This document shows, piece after piece, positions 16,545 through 24,933 of a stretch of 64,000 bases of DNA. Both the position numbers and the translations under genes were made by a program. Under the pieces are notes generated by a model, which saw nothing but the letters and a program-made list of their open reading frames with translations, was not told the DNA's origin and did no database searches. This stretch comes from Micromonospora sp. NBC_01699 (GTDB lineage: Bacteria > Actinomycetota > Actinomycetes > Mycobacteriales > Micromonosporaceae), in assembly GCF_036250065.1 (NCBI RefSeq), contig NZ_CP109199.1, forward strand, positions 744,001-808,000, written 5' to 3'. Every line of letters begins with the position of its first letter. Positions within the stretch are counted from its first letter, which is position 1.

Positions 16545-16950
16545 ATGGGAGAGCCGACCGAGGTCGACGCGCAACTCAGCCCCGCCGATGCCCGGCTCGC
16601 CGCCCGGTTGGCCGGGTTGCGGGGCGAGCACGGCTGACCAACCGGTCTGGACCGACCCGACCACCGGCTTCCGGCGGCGTTCGGTGTCACCGCCGCACGC
16701 CGGCCTGCGGGCCGAGGTGATCGAGGGGACCCTGCCGGCCGGCGCCGCCATCGCCTACGACGAGCCGCCGGTGCCCGGCCTGGAACAACACCTCTGGCTG
16801 CTACAGGGCAGGTTGCGGCTCACCGTGCAGGGCGACACCCACGATCTCGAACCCGGCGACAGCCTGCGGTTCCGGCTCCGGGGCCCGTCCCGGTTCGACT
16901 GCCCCGGCCCGACACCGGCGCGCTACGTACTCACGCTGGTGTTGCCGTGA
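16545..16950 (+). pseudogene. XRE-cupin regulator with the HTH region deleted
   Basis: A start at 16545 gives MGEPTEVDAQLSPADARLA and stops at 16637 after 30 residues. The frame then shifts, and a complete C-terminal cupin domain follows, from QPVWTDPTTGFRRRS to ARYVLTLVLP, ending at 16950. Intact actinobacterial homologues, as I recall them, run from the same N-terminus through an XRE helix-turn-helix of about 55 residues into this cupin. Here the HTH coding segment is missing and the two halves are in different frames. The cupin frame is open, with an internal ATG at 16587, so a cupin-only product is possible. The stop overlaps the downstream GNAT gene start by four bases, the ancestral coupling. 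Confidence 0.7.
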
Positions 16951-17513
16951 CCGGGGCGACCGGCAACGAGTCGGCCGGGCGGACACGGGTCGAGCGGCTG
17001 GACTCGGACGCGCTGGACGAAGGCGCGGTCGCCGAACTCGGTGACGTACTGCACGCCTGCGTCGATGGTGGGGCGAGCGTCGGGTTCGTGCCGCCGTTCG
17101 GCGTCGCCGACGCGCGCCGCTACTGGCGGGACGTACGCGGGTCGCTGGTGTCCGGCGGGCGGGTGCTGCTCGTGGCCCGGCAGGACGGGCGGATCACCGG
17201 CACCGCGCAGGTCATGCTCGCGATGCCGGCCAACGGCCGCCACCGCGCCGATGTCGGCAAGGTCCTGGTGCATCCGGCCGCCCGCCGGTCCGGGCTCGGC
17301 CGGGCGCTGATGGCCGAGGTCGAGCGGGTCGCCCTGGAGCACGGGCGCAGTCTGCTGGTGCTCGACACGGTGACCGACTCCGCCGGAGAGCGGCTCTACC
17401 AGGCGATCGGCTACCGGGCGGCCGGCGTGATTCCCGGCTACGCGCTCTCGACGCGGGGCACGCTGGAGGACACCAGGGTGATGTTCAAGGTGCTGCCGCC
17501 GATCAGCGGGTGA
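16947..17513 (+). CDS. GNAT family N-acetyltransferase
   Basis: The 188-residue GNAT protein has the acetyl-CoA loop 'VHPAARRSGLGRALMAEVE' (R-x-x-G-L-G) near 110-128, followed by LVLDTVTDSAGERLYQAIGYRAAGVIPGYAL, the usual beta5-alpha4 region. The acceptor substrate is unknown. It is coupled (GTGA) to the cupin fragment upstream. In related genomes a cupin regulator controls the acetyltransferase next to it, so this gene may now be without its regulator. The start is GTG at 16947. Confidence 0.9.
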   Translation: MTGATGNESAGRTRVERLDSDALDEGAVAELGDVLHACVDGGASVGFVPPFGVADARRYWRDVRGSLVSGGRVLLVARQDGRITGTAQVMLAMPANGRHRADVGKVLVHPAARRSGLGRALMAEVERVALEHGRSLLVLDTVTDSAGERLYQAIGYRAAGVIPGYALSTRGTLEDTRVMFKVLPPISG

Positions 17514-17808
17514 CCGCCATCAGGACATACAACAGGATCAGCGTCGCCACCGCGACCGCGACGACGACCAGCAGGTCACGCCGGCCGTGGTCGGCGGCGT
17601 CCGCCGGGGCCGGTGCCGTGGGCAGGTCGCGGGTGACCTCGGCCAGATCGCCCAGCGTACGGGCGGAGTAGACGACACCGAGCCGTTCGGTGAACTCGTC
17701 CAGGGTCAGCCGACCCTCGGCGGTGTGCCGTTGCAGATCGTCGACCACCCGTTGCCGGTCGTCGTCCGAAGCCCGCATCTGCACGTCCACGCGGGACAGC
17801 GTACGCAC
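17503..17808 (-). CDS. DUF1707 (SHOCT-like) membrane protein
   Basis: The 101-residue protein has an N-terminal DUF1707 domain (MRASDDDRQRVVDDLQRHTAEGRLTLDEFTERLGVVYSARTLGDLAEVTRDLP), a short Pro/Ala linker and a single C-terminal membrane helix at about 78-98. DUF1707 resembles SHOCT domains and is often fused to membrane or two-component proteins. The start is uncertain: GTG at 17808, GTG at 17790 and ATG at 17778 are possible, none with a clear ribosome binding site. It follows the ROK regulator by 5 nt and overlaps the 3' end of the convergent GNAT gene by 11 bp. Confidence 0.82.
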   Translation of the reverse strand: MRTLSRVDVQMRASDDDRQRVVDDLQRHTAEGRLTLDEFTERLGVVYSARTLGDLAEVTRDLPTAPAPADAADHGRRDLLVVVAVAVATLILLYVLMAVTR

Positions 17809-17813
17809 CGAAG

Positions 17814-18998
17814 TCAGGCGGCGGCGTCGAGCGGATCGGCGAGCAACTGTTCGAAGGCCAGTTCGGCCGCGCCGATCAGCACCGCCTCGTCACTGAGCTG
17901 CGGGGTCCGCAGCCGCACGTGGTCGCGCGGTACGGCCAGCGCCATCGCGTTGAGCCGACTGCGTACCTGGGTGGCGGCGGCGAGGTAGATGTCCCGCAGC
18001 GGCCCGCCGAAGATCACCACGTCCGGGTTGAAGATGTTGATCAGGTTCGCCACGCCGAAACCGAGCCAGTCGCCGACCTGCCGTACGGCGGTCTTCGCGC
18101 TCGCGTCGCCGTACGCCGCCGCCTCGACCACCGCGCGGGCCGCGTCGTGCCCGACGAGGTTGCTCCGGCCGGCGGCCTGGAGCAGGGCATACTCGCCGAT
18201 CTCGGTCTCCCAGCAGCCCCGTGAGCCGCACCCGCACGGCTGACCGCCCGGATGCACCACCATGTGGCCCACCTCGCCGCCGAAGCCGCCGTGCCCGGTC
18301 AACCGCCGGCCACCGACGATGATGCCGGCGTCGACGCCGACGTCCTGGTGCAGGTAGATGACGTTGTCCAGGCCGGCCGCCGCGCCCCGGATGTGTTCGG
18401 CCAGGGCGCTGACGTCGGCCGCCCGGTTGACCAGGATCGGCCGGTTCGAGTCCAGGTCGGCGGTGAGCAGCGGGCCCAGTGCCCCGTCGACCCAGCCGGT
18501 CGGCGGATGTACGTGCACCGCCCCGTCGCGCCCGCGCATCATGCCGCAGACCGCCACGCCGGCACCCACGTAGACCGAGCCCTTCGGCACCGCCTGGAGC
18601 ATCTCCTTGAGGAAGCCGGCCAGCACCGGCACCGTCTCCTCGGCCGGCACGTCGGGCGGCCGGGGCGCCTCCCGCCGGTCGAGCACCACACCACCGAGCC
18701 CGATCCGGGCCACCCGCAACCGGTTCACCTCGATGCTGAACGCGTACGCGTAGACCCGGGCGGACTCGGGCCGGACGACCAGTGACGGTCGTCCGGCCCG
18801 GCCGGTTTCCCGGGGTGCCCGTTCGCTGACCAGCCCGGCGGCGGTCAGCTCGGCGGTCAGCGCGCCGATGGTGCTGCGGTTGAGCCCGAGCGCGGTGGTG
18901 AGTTCCGCCCGCGAGGTCGCGCCGTGCACGTGCACGTAGCGGAGCAGCGCGCCCAGATTCTGGCGGCGGACTTCCTCCTGGCTCGGCCCGGCGCGCAT
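17814..18998 (-). CDS. ROK-family transcriptional regulator
   Basis: The 394-residue ROK repressor has an N-terminal winged HTH at about 8-60 (LRYVHVHGATSRAELTTALGLNRSTIGALTAELTAAGLV). A sugar-kinase-like ASKHA domain follows, with GGEVGHMVVHPGG and the zinc-binding motif CGCGSRGCWE. It is the last gene of a minus-strand sugar ABC transporter operon, 31 nt after the permease. It most likely represses that operon in the absence of the sugar, as XylR/NagC-type regulators do. Candidate palindromic operators lie upstream of the binding-protein gene. Confidence 0.92.
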   Translation of the reverse strand: MRAGPSQEEVRRQNLGALLRYVHVHGATSRAELTTALGLNRSTIGALTAELTAAGLVSERAPRETGRAGRPSLVVRPESARVYAYAFSIEVNRLRVARIGLGGVVLDRREAPRPPDVPAEETVPVLAGFLKEMLQAVPKGSVYVGAGVAVCGMMRGRDGAVHVHPPTGWVDGALGPLLTADLDSNRPILVNRAADVSALAEHIRGAAAGLDNVIYLHQDVGVDAGIIVGGRRLTGHGGFGGEVGHMVVHPGGQPCGCGSRGCWETEIGEYALLQAAGRSNLVGHDAARAVVEAAAYGDASAKTAVRQVGDWLGFGVANLINIFNPDVVIFGGPLRDIYLAAATQVRSRLNAMALAVPRDHVRLRTPQLSDEAVLIGAAELAFEQLLADPLDAAA

Positions 18999-19029
18999 CG
19001 GTTGTTCACATCACTTTCGGGAGACGACG

Positions 19030-20292
19030 TCATCTGTGTCCGGTGGCGGCGGCACGTCTTCTGGAGAGTGCGTCCACCCCGGCCGCGGCCAGCAGCACCA
19101 GGCCGGTGACCACGAACTTGACCCCGGAGCTGTAGCCGAGCAGGCCCATCCCGTTGTCGATCACCGCGACCACCGCGCCACCGAGGACCGCGTCGAACAC
19201 CCGGCCCTTGCCGCCGAAGAGGCTGGTGCCGCCGATGACCGCCGCGCCCACCGCGTAGAGCAGCACGTTACTGCCGCCGGTGTTCGGGTCGACCGACCGG
19301 CCACGGCTGGCCGCGACGATGCCGCCGATCGCGGCCAGCAGCGAGCAGATCACGAAGACCGAGATCCGGATCCGGTCCACGTTGATACCGGCCCGCCGGG
19401 CGGCCTCGGCGTTGCCGCCGACCGCGTAGACGTGCCGGCCGTAGACCGTGCGCTGGAGCACGAAGGTGAGCACGACCAGCAGGATCGCGATCACCGGTAC
19501 GACGATCGGCATGCCCTTGTTCGACGTGATCAGGGTGTTGATGCTGCGTTCCTGGTTCAGGATGTACGTCGCGACGCCGACGAGCAGGGCGACGGCGGCG
19601 ATCCGGGCCAGCACCACCAGGAACGGGTCGACGATCAGGCCCCGGGCCACCCGACCGCGATAACGGATGAGCTGTACGGCGGCGTAGCCGAGCACCGCGG
19701 CGGCGGCGAGCAACCAGCCGAGGACCGGCTTCACGTTGCTGTTCTCGATCGAGACGATGACCTTGTCCTGGACCGAGATGTTGGTGCCGCCCTTGATGAG
19801 CAGCAGCACCACGCCCTGGAAGGCGAGGAACGCGGCCAGGGTGACCACGAACGACGGGATGCCGACCTTCGCCACCAGCACACCGAGCACCAGCCCGATC
19901 ACCACACCGGTGACCAGGGCCGCGACCAGCGCGCCGTACCAGGGCCAGCCGTGCAGGGTGAGCAGCACCGCGAGCACGGAGGCGCAGACACCGCTGGCGA
20001 ACCCGGCGGAGAGGTCGATCTCGCCCAGCAGCAGGACGAAGACGAGTCCCATCGCGATCAGGATGACCGCGGCGCCCTGGGTGAAGAGGTTGGCGAAGTT
20101 GATGGCGGAGAAGAACTCCGGGCGGGCGATCGAGAAGCCGATGCAGAGCACCACCAGGCCCAGTACGGCCGGCAGCGCGCCGATGTCGCCGCCACGTACC
20201 CGGCCGATGTAGTCACGCACGTGGTCGTTGACCGTGCGCGTCGGTACGGGCACCGGCTCCTCGCGTACCGCGGTAGGGGTGGAGGTGCTCAT
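19030..20292 (-). CDS. Sugar ABC transporter permease, XylH-like
   Basis: The 420-residue inner-membrane permease of the BPD_transp_2 (ribose/xylose) family has about ten to twelve hydrophobic helices. The family signature LGEIDLSAG lies in the first third, and AVGGNAEAARRAGINVDRIR (the ATPase-interacting loop) plus GGTSLFGGKGRVFDAVLGG lie in the last third. The ATG at 20292 overlaps the stop of the ATPase gene by four bases. An open frame extends upstream through the ATPase gene but is a shadow. The substrate is probably a pentose such as xylose, from the similarity of the binding protein and permease. Confidence 0.93.
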   Translation of the reverse strand: MSTSTPTAVREEPVPVPTRTVNDHVRDYIGRVRGGDIGALPAVLGLVVLCIGFSIARPEFFSAINFANLFTQGAAVILIAMGLVFVLLLGEIDLSAGFASGVCASVLAVLLTLHGWPWYGALVAALVTGVVIGLVLGVLVAKVGIPSFVVTLAAFLAFQGVVLLLIKGGTNISVQDKVIVSIENSNVKPVLGWLLAAAAVLGYAAVQLIRYRGRVARGLIVDPFLVVLARIAAVALLVGVATYILNQERSINTLITSNKGMPIVVPVIAILLVVLTFVLQRTVYGRHVYAVGGNAEAARRAGINVDRIRISVFVICSLLAAIGGIVAASRGRSVDPNTGGSNVLLYAVGAAVIGGTSLFGGKGRVFDAVLGGAVVAVIDNGMGLLGYSSGVKFVVTGLVLLAAAGVDALSRRRAAATGHR

Positions 20293-21107
20293 TGCTCGGC
20301 TCCAGGGGTGATGAGTTCCGCGTGACCGGCGCCGGTGGTGTCGCCGTTCTCGGACCGCAGACCGAGATCGCCGCTGCGTCCCGCGGTGATCAGCTCCACG
20401 ATCTGGGAGTGGGTGATGTCGGTGGTCTTGACCTGGGCCACCGATCGCCCGAGGTAGAGCGCGGCGATCCGGTCCGACACGGCGAAGACGTCGTTCATGT
20501 TGTGCGAGATGAGCACGACCGAGAGGCCGTTGTCGGCCAGCCGGCGGACCAGTTCCAGCACCTGGGCGGTCTGCGCGACGCCGAGCGCGGCGGTCGGCTC
20601 GTCGAGGACGACCAGCTTGCTGTTCCAGAGCACGGCCTTGGCGATCGCGACCGTCTGCCGCTGTCCGCCGGAGAGGCTGGCCACGAGCTGACGCAGTGAC
20701 TTGACCGTACGGACGGAGAGGCCGGCGAGGGTTTCCGCGGCCATCCGTTCCATCGTGACCTCGTCCAGGACCAGGCCGCTGGTCTTCTCCCGACCGAGGA
20801 ACATGTTCTGCACGATGTCGAGGTTGTCGCAGAGGGCCAGGTCCTGGTAGACGACCTCGATGCCGAGCGCGGCGGCGTCCCGCGGGTTGTTCACGGTCAC
20901 CGGCCTGCCGTCGAAGATGAACTCGCCACCGTCGATGGGGTAGATGCCGCTGATGCACTTGACCAGCGTCGATTTGCCGGCGCCGTTGTCGCCGACGAGG
21001 GCGGTCACCTCGCCCGGATAGGCGGCGAAGGCGACGTCGCGCAGGACCTGCACGGGACCGAAGTTCTTGTCGATCCCGCGCAGCTCCAGCAAGGGTGTCG
21101 CGGACAC
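20289..21107 (-). CDS. Sugar ABC transporter ATP-binding protein
   Basis: This is a single-domain ABC ATPase of 272 residues: Walker A GDNGAGKS, the Q-loop, signature LSGGQRQTVAIAKA, Walker B LVVLDEPTAALG, and the H-loop ISHNM. E. coli XylG and RbsA are twice this size with two ABC domains, so this one probably works as a homodimer. The GTG at 21107 (VSATPLLELRGIDKNF) is chosen because AAGGAG lies upstream; a frame open to 21203 gives only a low-complexity extension. It lies between the binding-protein and permease genes and overlaps the permease gene by four bases. Confidence 0.93.
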   Translation of the reverse strand: MSATPLLELRGIDKNFGPVQVLRDVAFAAYPGEVTALVGDNGAGKSTLVKCISGIYPIDGGEFIFDGRPVTVNNPRDAAALGIEVVYQDLALCDNLDIVQNMFLGREKTSGLVLDEVTMERMAAETLAGLSVRTVKSLRQLVASLSGGQRQTVAIAKAVLWNSKLVVLDEPTAALGVAQTAQVLELVRRLADNGLSVVLISHNMNDVFAVSDRIAALYLGRSVAQVKTTDITHSQIVELITAGRSGDLGLRSENGDTTGAGHAELITPGAEQ

Positions 21108-21288
21108 GGTGGGTCTCCTTTTCACGGGTGTCCGATCGCGGGGGTGTTCCGGTCGCGGGGTGTCCGTTCGCGGGGCGCCGGTCGCGAGGGTTCGAACAGG
21201 CATCCGGTCGGGTCAACCCGGTGTGCCCGTCCGCCGACCTACGGTCGACGGACGGGCACGGTGACTCCGAACGGGGTCAGAGCAGGGT

Positions 21289-22386
21289 TCAGCTGATGCC
21301 GGCGGCGGTGCAGGCCGCGGCGTACGCGGCGGTGCACAGCTCTTCCTTGGTCACGAAACCGTCGTCGATGACCGCCTTGACGTTGGTCTTGTCGATGGCC
21401 TTCGGCGCGAGCAGGACCGACGGGACGTCACGCCCACCCTCCGGGTCCTTGACCGTCTGGCCGACGTCCTTCTTCTCGCCCTTTGCCAGCGCGATGGCCA
21501 GCTCGGCGCCCGCCTGAGCCTCCTGCTTGATCGCCTTGTAGACGGTCATGCACTGGTCACCGGCGAGGATGTTCTGAAGGCCCTGGACGGTCGCGTCCTG
21601 GCCGGTCACCGGGACCTTGCCGTTGAGGCTGTTCTTCTTGAGCACGGAGATGACCGCGTTGCCGAGGCCGTCGTTCGCGGCCAGCACGCCGTCGATCTTG
21701 CCGCCCTGCGAGGTCAGGTTCTGCTCGAAGATGGTGCCCGCCTGGGCGTTGTCCCAGCCCGGAACGGAGGTGTCGGGGCCCTTGACGTACTCCTTGGAGT
21801 CGTACTTGGGCTGGAGCACCGAGTCGTAGCCGTTCTTGAACAGGGTGGCGTTGTTGTCGGTCGGCGAGCCGTTCAGCTCGGCCACGACCGGGTTCTTGAC
21901 ACCCTTCTCGGTCAGGCACTTGACCAGGCCCTCGCCCTGGAGCTTGCCAACCGCGACGTTGTCGAAGCTGACGTAGTACTGGGCCGAGCCGCCGAGGGTG
22001 AGGCGGTCGTAGTCGATGGTGGCGACGCCCTGGGACTTCGCCTTGTCGAGTACGGCCTTACCGGTGCCGGAGTCCAGGTTCACGATCATCAGGGCGGTCG
22101 CGCCACCGGTGATCATCTGGTCGGCGATGGTCTGGAACTGGGACTTGTCGCCCTGGGCGTTCTGGATGACGTAGTCGACGCCCGCGGTCTTGAAGGCCTC
22201 CTCCAGGTACTTCCGGTCCGCGGTCTCCCAGCGGTCGGAGGAGGCGCTGTCCGGCAGGATCACGCCGATCTTCGGGGTCTTGGCGGCGTTGCCGCCACCG
22301 GCCTCGTCGGAGTTGTCGCCGCAGGCCGTCAGTGCACCGGTGGCCAGCAGGCCCACGGCGGCGATGGTGAGGATCCCTTTGCGCAT
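21289..22386 (-). CDS. Sugar-binding lipoprotein, XylF/ChvE-like
   Basis: This 365-residue solute-binding protein has a lipoprotein signal peptide: MRKGILTIAAVGLLATGA then the lipobox LTAC with Cys at about 21. The mature part is a periplasmic-binding-protein type 1 fold: KIGVILPDSASSDRWETADRKYLEEAF, VIQNAQGDKSQFQTIADQMITGG, ATIDYDRL, and GVLAANDGLGNAVISVL. This matches the xylose-binding group closely. It is the first gene of the operon binding protein-ATPase-permease-ROK. The ATG at 22386 has AAAGGA upstream. The 182-nt gap to the ATPase gene may support higher binding-protein expression. Confidence 0.93.
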   Translation of the reverse strand: MRKGILTIAAVGLLATGALTACGDNSDEAGGGNAAKTPKIGVILPDSASSDRWETADRKYLEEAFKTAGVDYVIQNAQGDKSQFQTIADQMITGGATALMIVNLDSGTGKAVLDKAKSQGVATIDYDRLTLGGSAQYYVSFDNVAVGKLQGEGLVKCLTEKGVKNPVVAELNGSPTDNNATLFKNGYDSVLQPKYDSKEYVKGPDTSVPGWDNAQAGTIFEQNLTSQGGKIDGVLAANDGLGNAVISVLKKNSLNGKVPVTGQDATVQGLQNILAGDQCMTVYKAIKQEAQAGAELAIALAKGEKKDVGQTVKDPEGGRDVPSVLLAPKAIDKTNVKAVIDDGFVTKEELCTAAYAAACTAAGIS

Positions 22387-22503
22387 TGCTACGGGTCCTT
22401 TCGGGGGGTGGGGTTCGGTCCGCTGAGTCGTTGCGTGGTGCGGCTCGTCGGTGCGGGCAGCCGCCACTGCAAGGGATGGTCAGAGTGGGCCGTACTTACT
22501 TTT

Positions 22504-22593
22504 GTTGTGTCCGGCAACGTATTGCGCGCACGGGGTGGGACACAAGAGTGCCGAGGCCACGAGTTTTGTTGCCTGCGATAACAATTCAGCAAC
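22504..22593 (-). promoter_or_regulatory. Promoter and candidate ROK operators for the sugar operon
   Basis: On the minus strand, TTGTGT (22540-22545) and TACGTT (22516-22521) form a -35/-10 pair with an 18-bp spacer. An inverted repeat GTTG-N7-CAAC (22504-22518) overlaps the -10. A second palindrome, TTGTT-N9-AACAA (22566-22584), nested with GTTGC/GCAAC (22568-22593), lies upstream of the -35. The GTTG/CAAC theme and placement fit repressor sites for the ROK protein. This is inference only. Confidence 0.4.
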
Positions 22594-22839
22594 GCGAGTG
22601 ACATGCGGCCGTCATCGGGTCGCTTCGTCTGGGTGGATCGTTCCCATTTGCCGCCTGGTTCAACCCCTGTCGGGCCAAATGACCGAACCGTCGCCGAGAC
22701 GGGCGCTCTGTCGGCTCACGCCGTTCGCCCGAGTGCTATCAATTTTGTGTGGGAAAAAGCACAGAGTGCAACGACGGTCATCGACTGACCAAGTACCGGC
22801 AAGCAGCAGCAGGTGGGTCGAAAGTGGGCAGTTCGCCGG
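22594..22839. other. Gap between the sugar operon promoter region and ybaK
   Basis: This 246-nt stretch separates the sugar operon promoter region from the end of ybaK. It is less GC-rich than its neighbours. I see no gene, no strong hairpin and no recognisable binding motif in it. Confidence 0.5.
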
Positions 22840-23319
22840 TCAGTCGGCGGCGATCGCCGCGATGACCGCGCTGGTCAGCCGGATCAGGTCGGCCGGTGCG
22901 AGCTGGAGTTGCAGGCCACGTCGGCCGGCGGAGACGTACACAGTGGAGAAACGCTCTGCCGATGAATCGACTACGGTCGGTAACCGCTTTCGTTGGCCGA
23001 GCGGGCTGATCCCGCCCCGGACGTACCCGGTGGTCCGCTCGGCCACCGTCCGGTCGGCGAGCGCCGCCCGTTTGCCGCCCACCGCCGCCGCCAACGCCTT
23101 CAGGTCCAGCTCGCCGGTGACCGGCACGACCGCCACGGTCAACGCCCCGTCGACCTCGGTGACCAGCGACTTGAACACCCGCGCCGGATCCACCCCGAGT
23201 ACGGCGGCCACCTCCGCGCCGTAGCCGGGCGAGTCCGCCGGCACGTCGTACGGGTGGGTGGTGTGCGCGACCTTCTGCCTGACCAGCAGTGCCGTCGCCG
23301 GGGTCGCCTGACCTGCCAC
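22840..23319 (-). CDS. ybaK: Cys-tRNA(Pro)/Cys-tRNA(Cys) deacylase YbaK
   Basis: This 159-residue trans-editing enzyme hydrolyses Cys wrongly attached to tRNA(Pro). The YbaK fold is visible as VFKSLVTEVDGALTVAVVPVTGELDLKALA, with the catalytic Lys in VFKSLV at about 50. It continues with GKRAALAD and GYVRGGISPLGQRKRLPTVVD, a Gly-rich loop typical of the family. The start is GTG at 23319, 10 nt after the stop of the methyltransferase gene upstream, so the two are probably cotranscribed. Confidence 0.92.
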   Translation of the reverse strand: MAGQATPATALLVRQKVAHTTHPYDVPADSPGYGAEVAAVLGVDPARVFKSLVTEVDGALTVAVVPVTGELDLKALAAAVGGKRAALADRTVAERTTGYVRGGISPLGQRKRLPTVVDSSAERFSTVYVSAGRRGLQLQLAPADLIRLTSAVIAAIAAD

Positions 23320-23329
23320 GGCCGGGACC

Positions 23330-24580
23330 CTACCCGGTCGGTGACACCGGCCGACAGACCAGCACCGTGGGCGCGCCGGCCACCCGGGTCAGCACCAGGC
23401 TGGCCGGTTCGTCGCCGGACAGGCGCAGATCGTGCCGCAGCCGCTCCGGATCCAGCGCCGAACCCCGCTTCAGGATCTCCACCCGGCCGACCCGGCGACC
23501 GCGCAGCAGCCCGCGCAGCCGCTTCAGCGAGAACGGCAGCACGTCGGTGACCTCCAGGCACCGGGCGAACGGGGTCGGCGTCGCCGTGTCGGCGTACACA
23601 TAGGCGATGTCCGGGTCGGCCAGGGAGCCGGCCACGCCCTCGGCGAACTCGGCGACCAGGTGGGCCCGGACCACCGCGCCGTCCGGGTCGTGGACGTAAC
23701 GCCGGACCGGGCCGACCGGCGCCTGCACCGCCCCGGTGCCGGTGAGCTGGGCCACCGCGACCCGGCCGGACCCCGTACCGCCGGCCGGCTGGACCGGGAT
23801 CGGGCCGGCGGATTCCCGCGCGGTCCGCAGCACGGTGGCGCGGCGGGCGGGCCCGGCGAGCGGCCCGCACCAGAGCGCGGCCTCGACCAGATCCCGGTCG
23901 ACGCTGACCCACTCCGCCTCCGCGCCCGGCGGGATCAGCCGGTGGTCCAGTCCCGGCGCGACCTTCACCACCGTGTACGGCACCCGCCGCGCCAGGCCGA
24001 GCACGAAGTCCCACGGCGGTGAGTACGCGGCCGGGTCGAAGATCCGCCGGCCACCGGTCGCGCGCCGGGCCGGATCGCAGAAGACCGCGTCCAGACCGGT
24101 CGGGTCGAATCCGGTCGCGTCGGCGCACTCGACGGTGAAGCAGGCGGCCAGCCCGGCCGCCTCCGCGTTCGCGGCGGCCAGCGCGGCGGTGGTCGGATCG
24201 GCCTCCACCCCGTACACCCGGATCCCGGCACGGGCGGCGGCGAGCGCGTCCGCGCCGAGGCCGCAACCCAGGTCGGCCAGGGTGCGCACCCCGGCGTCGC
24301 GCAACCGGCGGGCCCGCCGGTCGGCGACCACGGACCTGGTCGCCTGCTCCAGCCCGGACCGGGTGAAGAACATCCCGGCGGCGGCCGGGCCGAACTTGCC
24401 GACCGCCCGGCGGCGCAACTCCGCCTGGGTGAGGGCGGTGGCGGCGAGCGGACCCGGCAGACCCGCCGAGCGGAGCGCGGTGGCCGCGGCCAGCGGGTCA
24501 CCGCCGGCCACGTCGGCCGCCGCGGCGAGCGCGGCCACCCCCACCGGTGTACGCAGCGCGGCGAGCTGGTCGAGATCCAT
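23330..24580 (-). CDS. Class I SAM methyltransferase with C-terminal THUMP-like domain
   Basis: The 416-residue protein has a central Rossmann methyltransferase: motif I VRTLADLGCGLGADALAAAR, then GVEADPTTAALAAANAEAAGL and VFCDPARR. It is flanked by an N-terminal helical region and a C-terminal THUMP-like domain. Proteins of this architecture are annotated as putative RNA methyltransferases in actinobacteria; the target is unknown. The ATG at 24580 (MDLDQLAALRTPVG) is the best start, although no clear ribosome binding site is seen and the frame is open to 24706. It is upstream of and probably cotranscribed with ybaK. Confidence 0.87.
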   Translation of the reverse strand: MDLDQLAALRTPVGVAALAAAADVAGGDPLAAATALRSAGLPGPLAATALTQAELRRRAVGKFGPAAAGMFFTRSGLEQATRSVVADRRARRLRDAGVRTLADLGCGLGADALAAARAGIRVYGVEADPTTAALAAANAEAAGLAACFTVECADATGFDPTGLDAVFCDPARRATGGRRIFDPAAYSPPWDFVLGLARRVPYTVVKVAPGLDHRLIPPGAEAEWVSVDRDLVEAALWCGPLAGPARRATVLRTARESAGPIPVQPAGGTGSGRVAVAQLTGTGAVQAPVGPVRRYVHDPDGAVVRAHLVAEFAEGVAGSLADPDIAYVYADTATPTPFARCLEVTDVLPFSLKRLRGLLRGRRVGRVEILKRGSALDPERLRHDLRLSGDEPASLVLTRVAGAPTVLVCRPVSPTG

Positions 24581-24726
24581 CGAGACATTGTGGGGCAGCG
24601 CACGCTCGATGTGAGGCAGTACACGTCGATCGCTGGTGGGGTGGGCGAGGCGCCCCGGGACGGTGCGGCGCGGCCGGTCCGGCGGTGGCCTGGTAAGGGG
24701 TTTCACCGAACACGCCGGCCGTCATG

Positions 24727-24753
24727 TTGGCACTCTCCTTGACGGAGTGCTAG
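24727..24753 (+). promoter_or_regulatory. CIRCE element 1 (HrcA operator)
   Basis: TTGGCACTC-N9-GAGTGCTAG matches the CIRCE consensus TTAGCACTC-N9-GAGTGCTAA at 16 of 18 positions. It lies about 180 nt before groES and is the binding site for the heat-shock repressor HrcA, which is not encoded in this window. Confidence 0.88.
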
Positions 24754-24772
24754 CCACCGGCATAACCTGCCG

Positions 24773-24799
24773 TTAGCACTCTCAGTCCGAGGGTGCCAG
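24773..24799 (+). promoter_or_regulatory. CIRCE element 2 (HrcA operator, weaker right half)
   Basis: TTAGCACTC-N9-GGGTGCCAG: the left half is perfect and the right half has three differences from consensus. It lies 19 nt after the first CIRCE. Two tandem CIRCEs before groES are known in actinobacteria. From 24800 to 24933 I see no further clear element beyond the AGGAGG ribosome binding site. Confidence 0.8.
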
Positions 24800-24933
24800 C
24801 TTCCGGGCTCCGGTCCGGTGGCTGAAACGCCAGGCGGACCGGCTCCCGCGACGACGGACCCGCCCGGTGGCATGTGGCAGATTGACGCTGGCCGGCTCGC
24901 TGGCCGGCACAGAAACCAGTACCCCAGGAGGGT

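Noticed and set aside
16432-16950. An intact 172-residue protein starting at 16432
   Set aside because: The first about 70 residues are a shadow of the neighbouring frame. Only the part from QPVWTDPTTG onward is a recognisable cupin domain, so the locus is better described as a deleted regulator gene.
19030-21216. A 728-residue fusion of ATPase and permease
   Set aside because: The upstream part is antisense-like low-complexity sequence in the wrong frame for the ATPase. The permease start at 20292 overlaps the ATPase stop normally.
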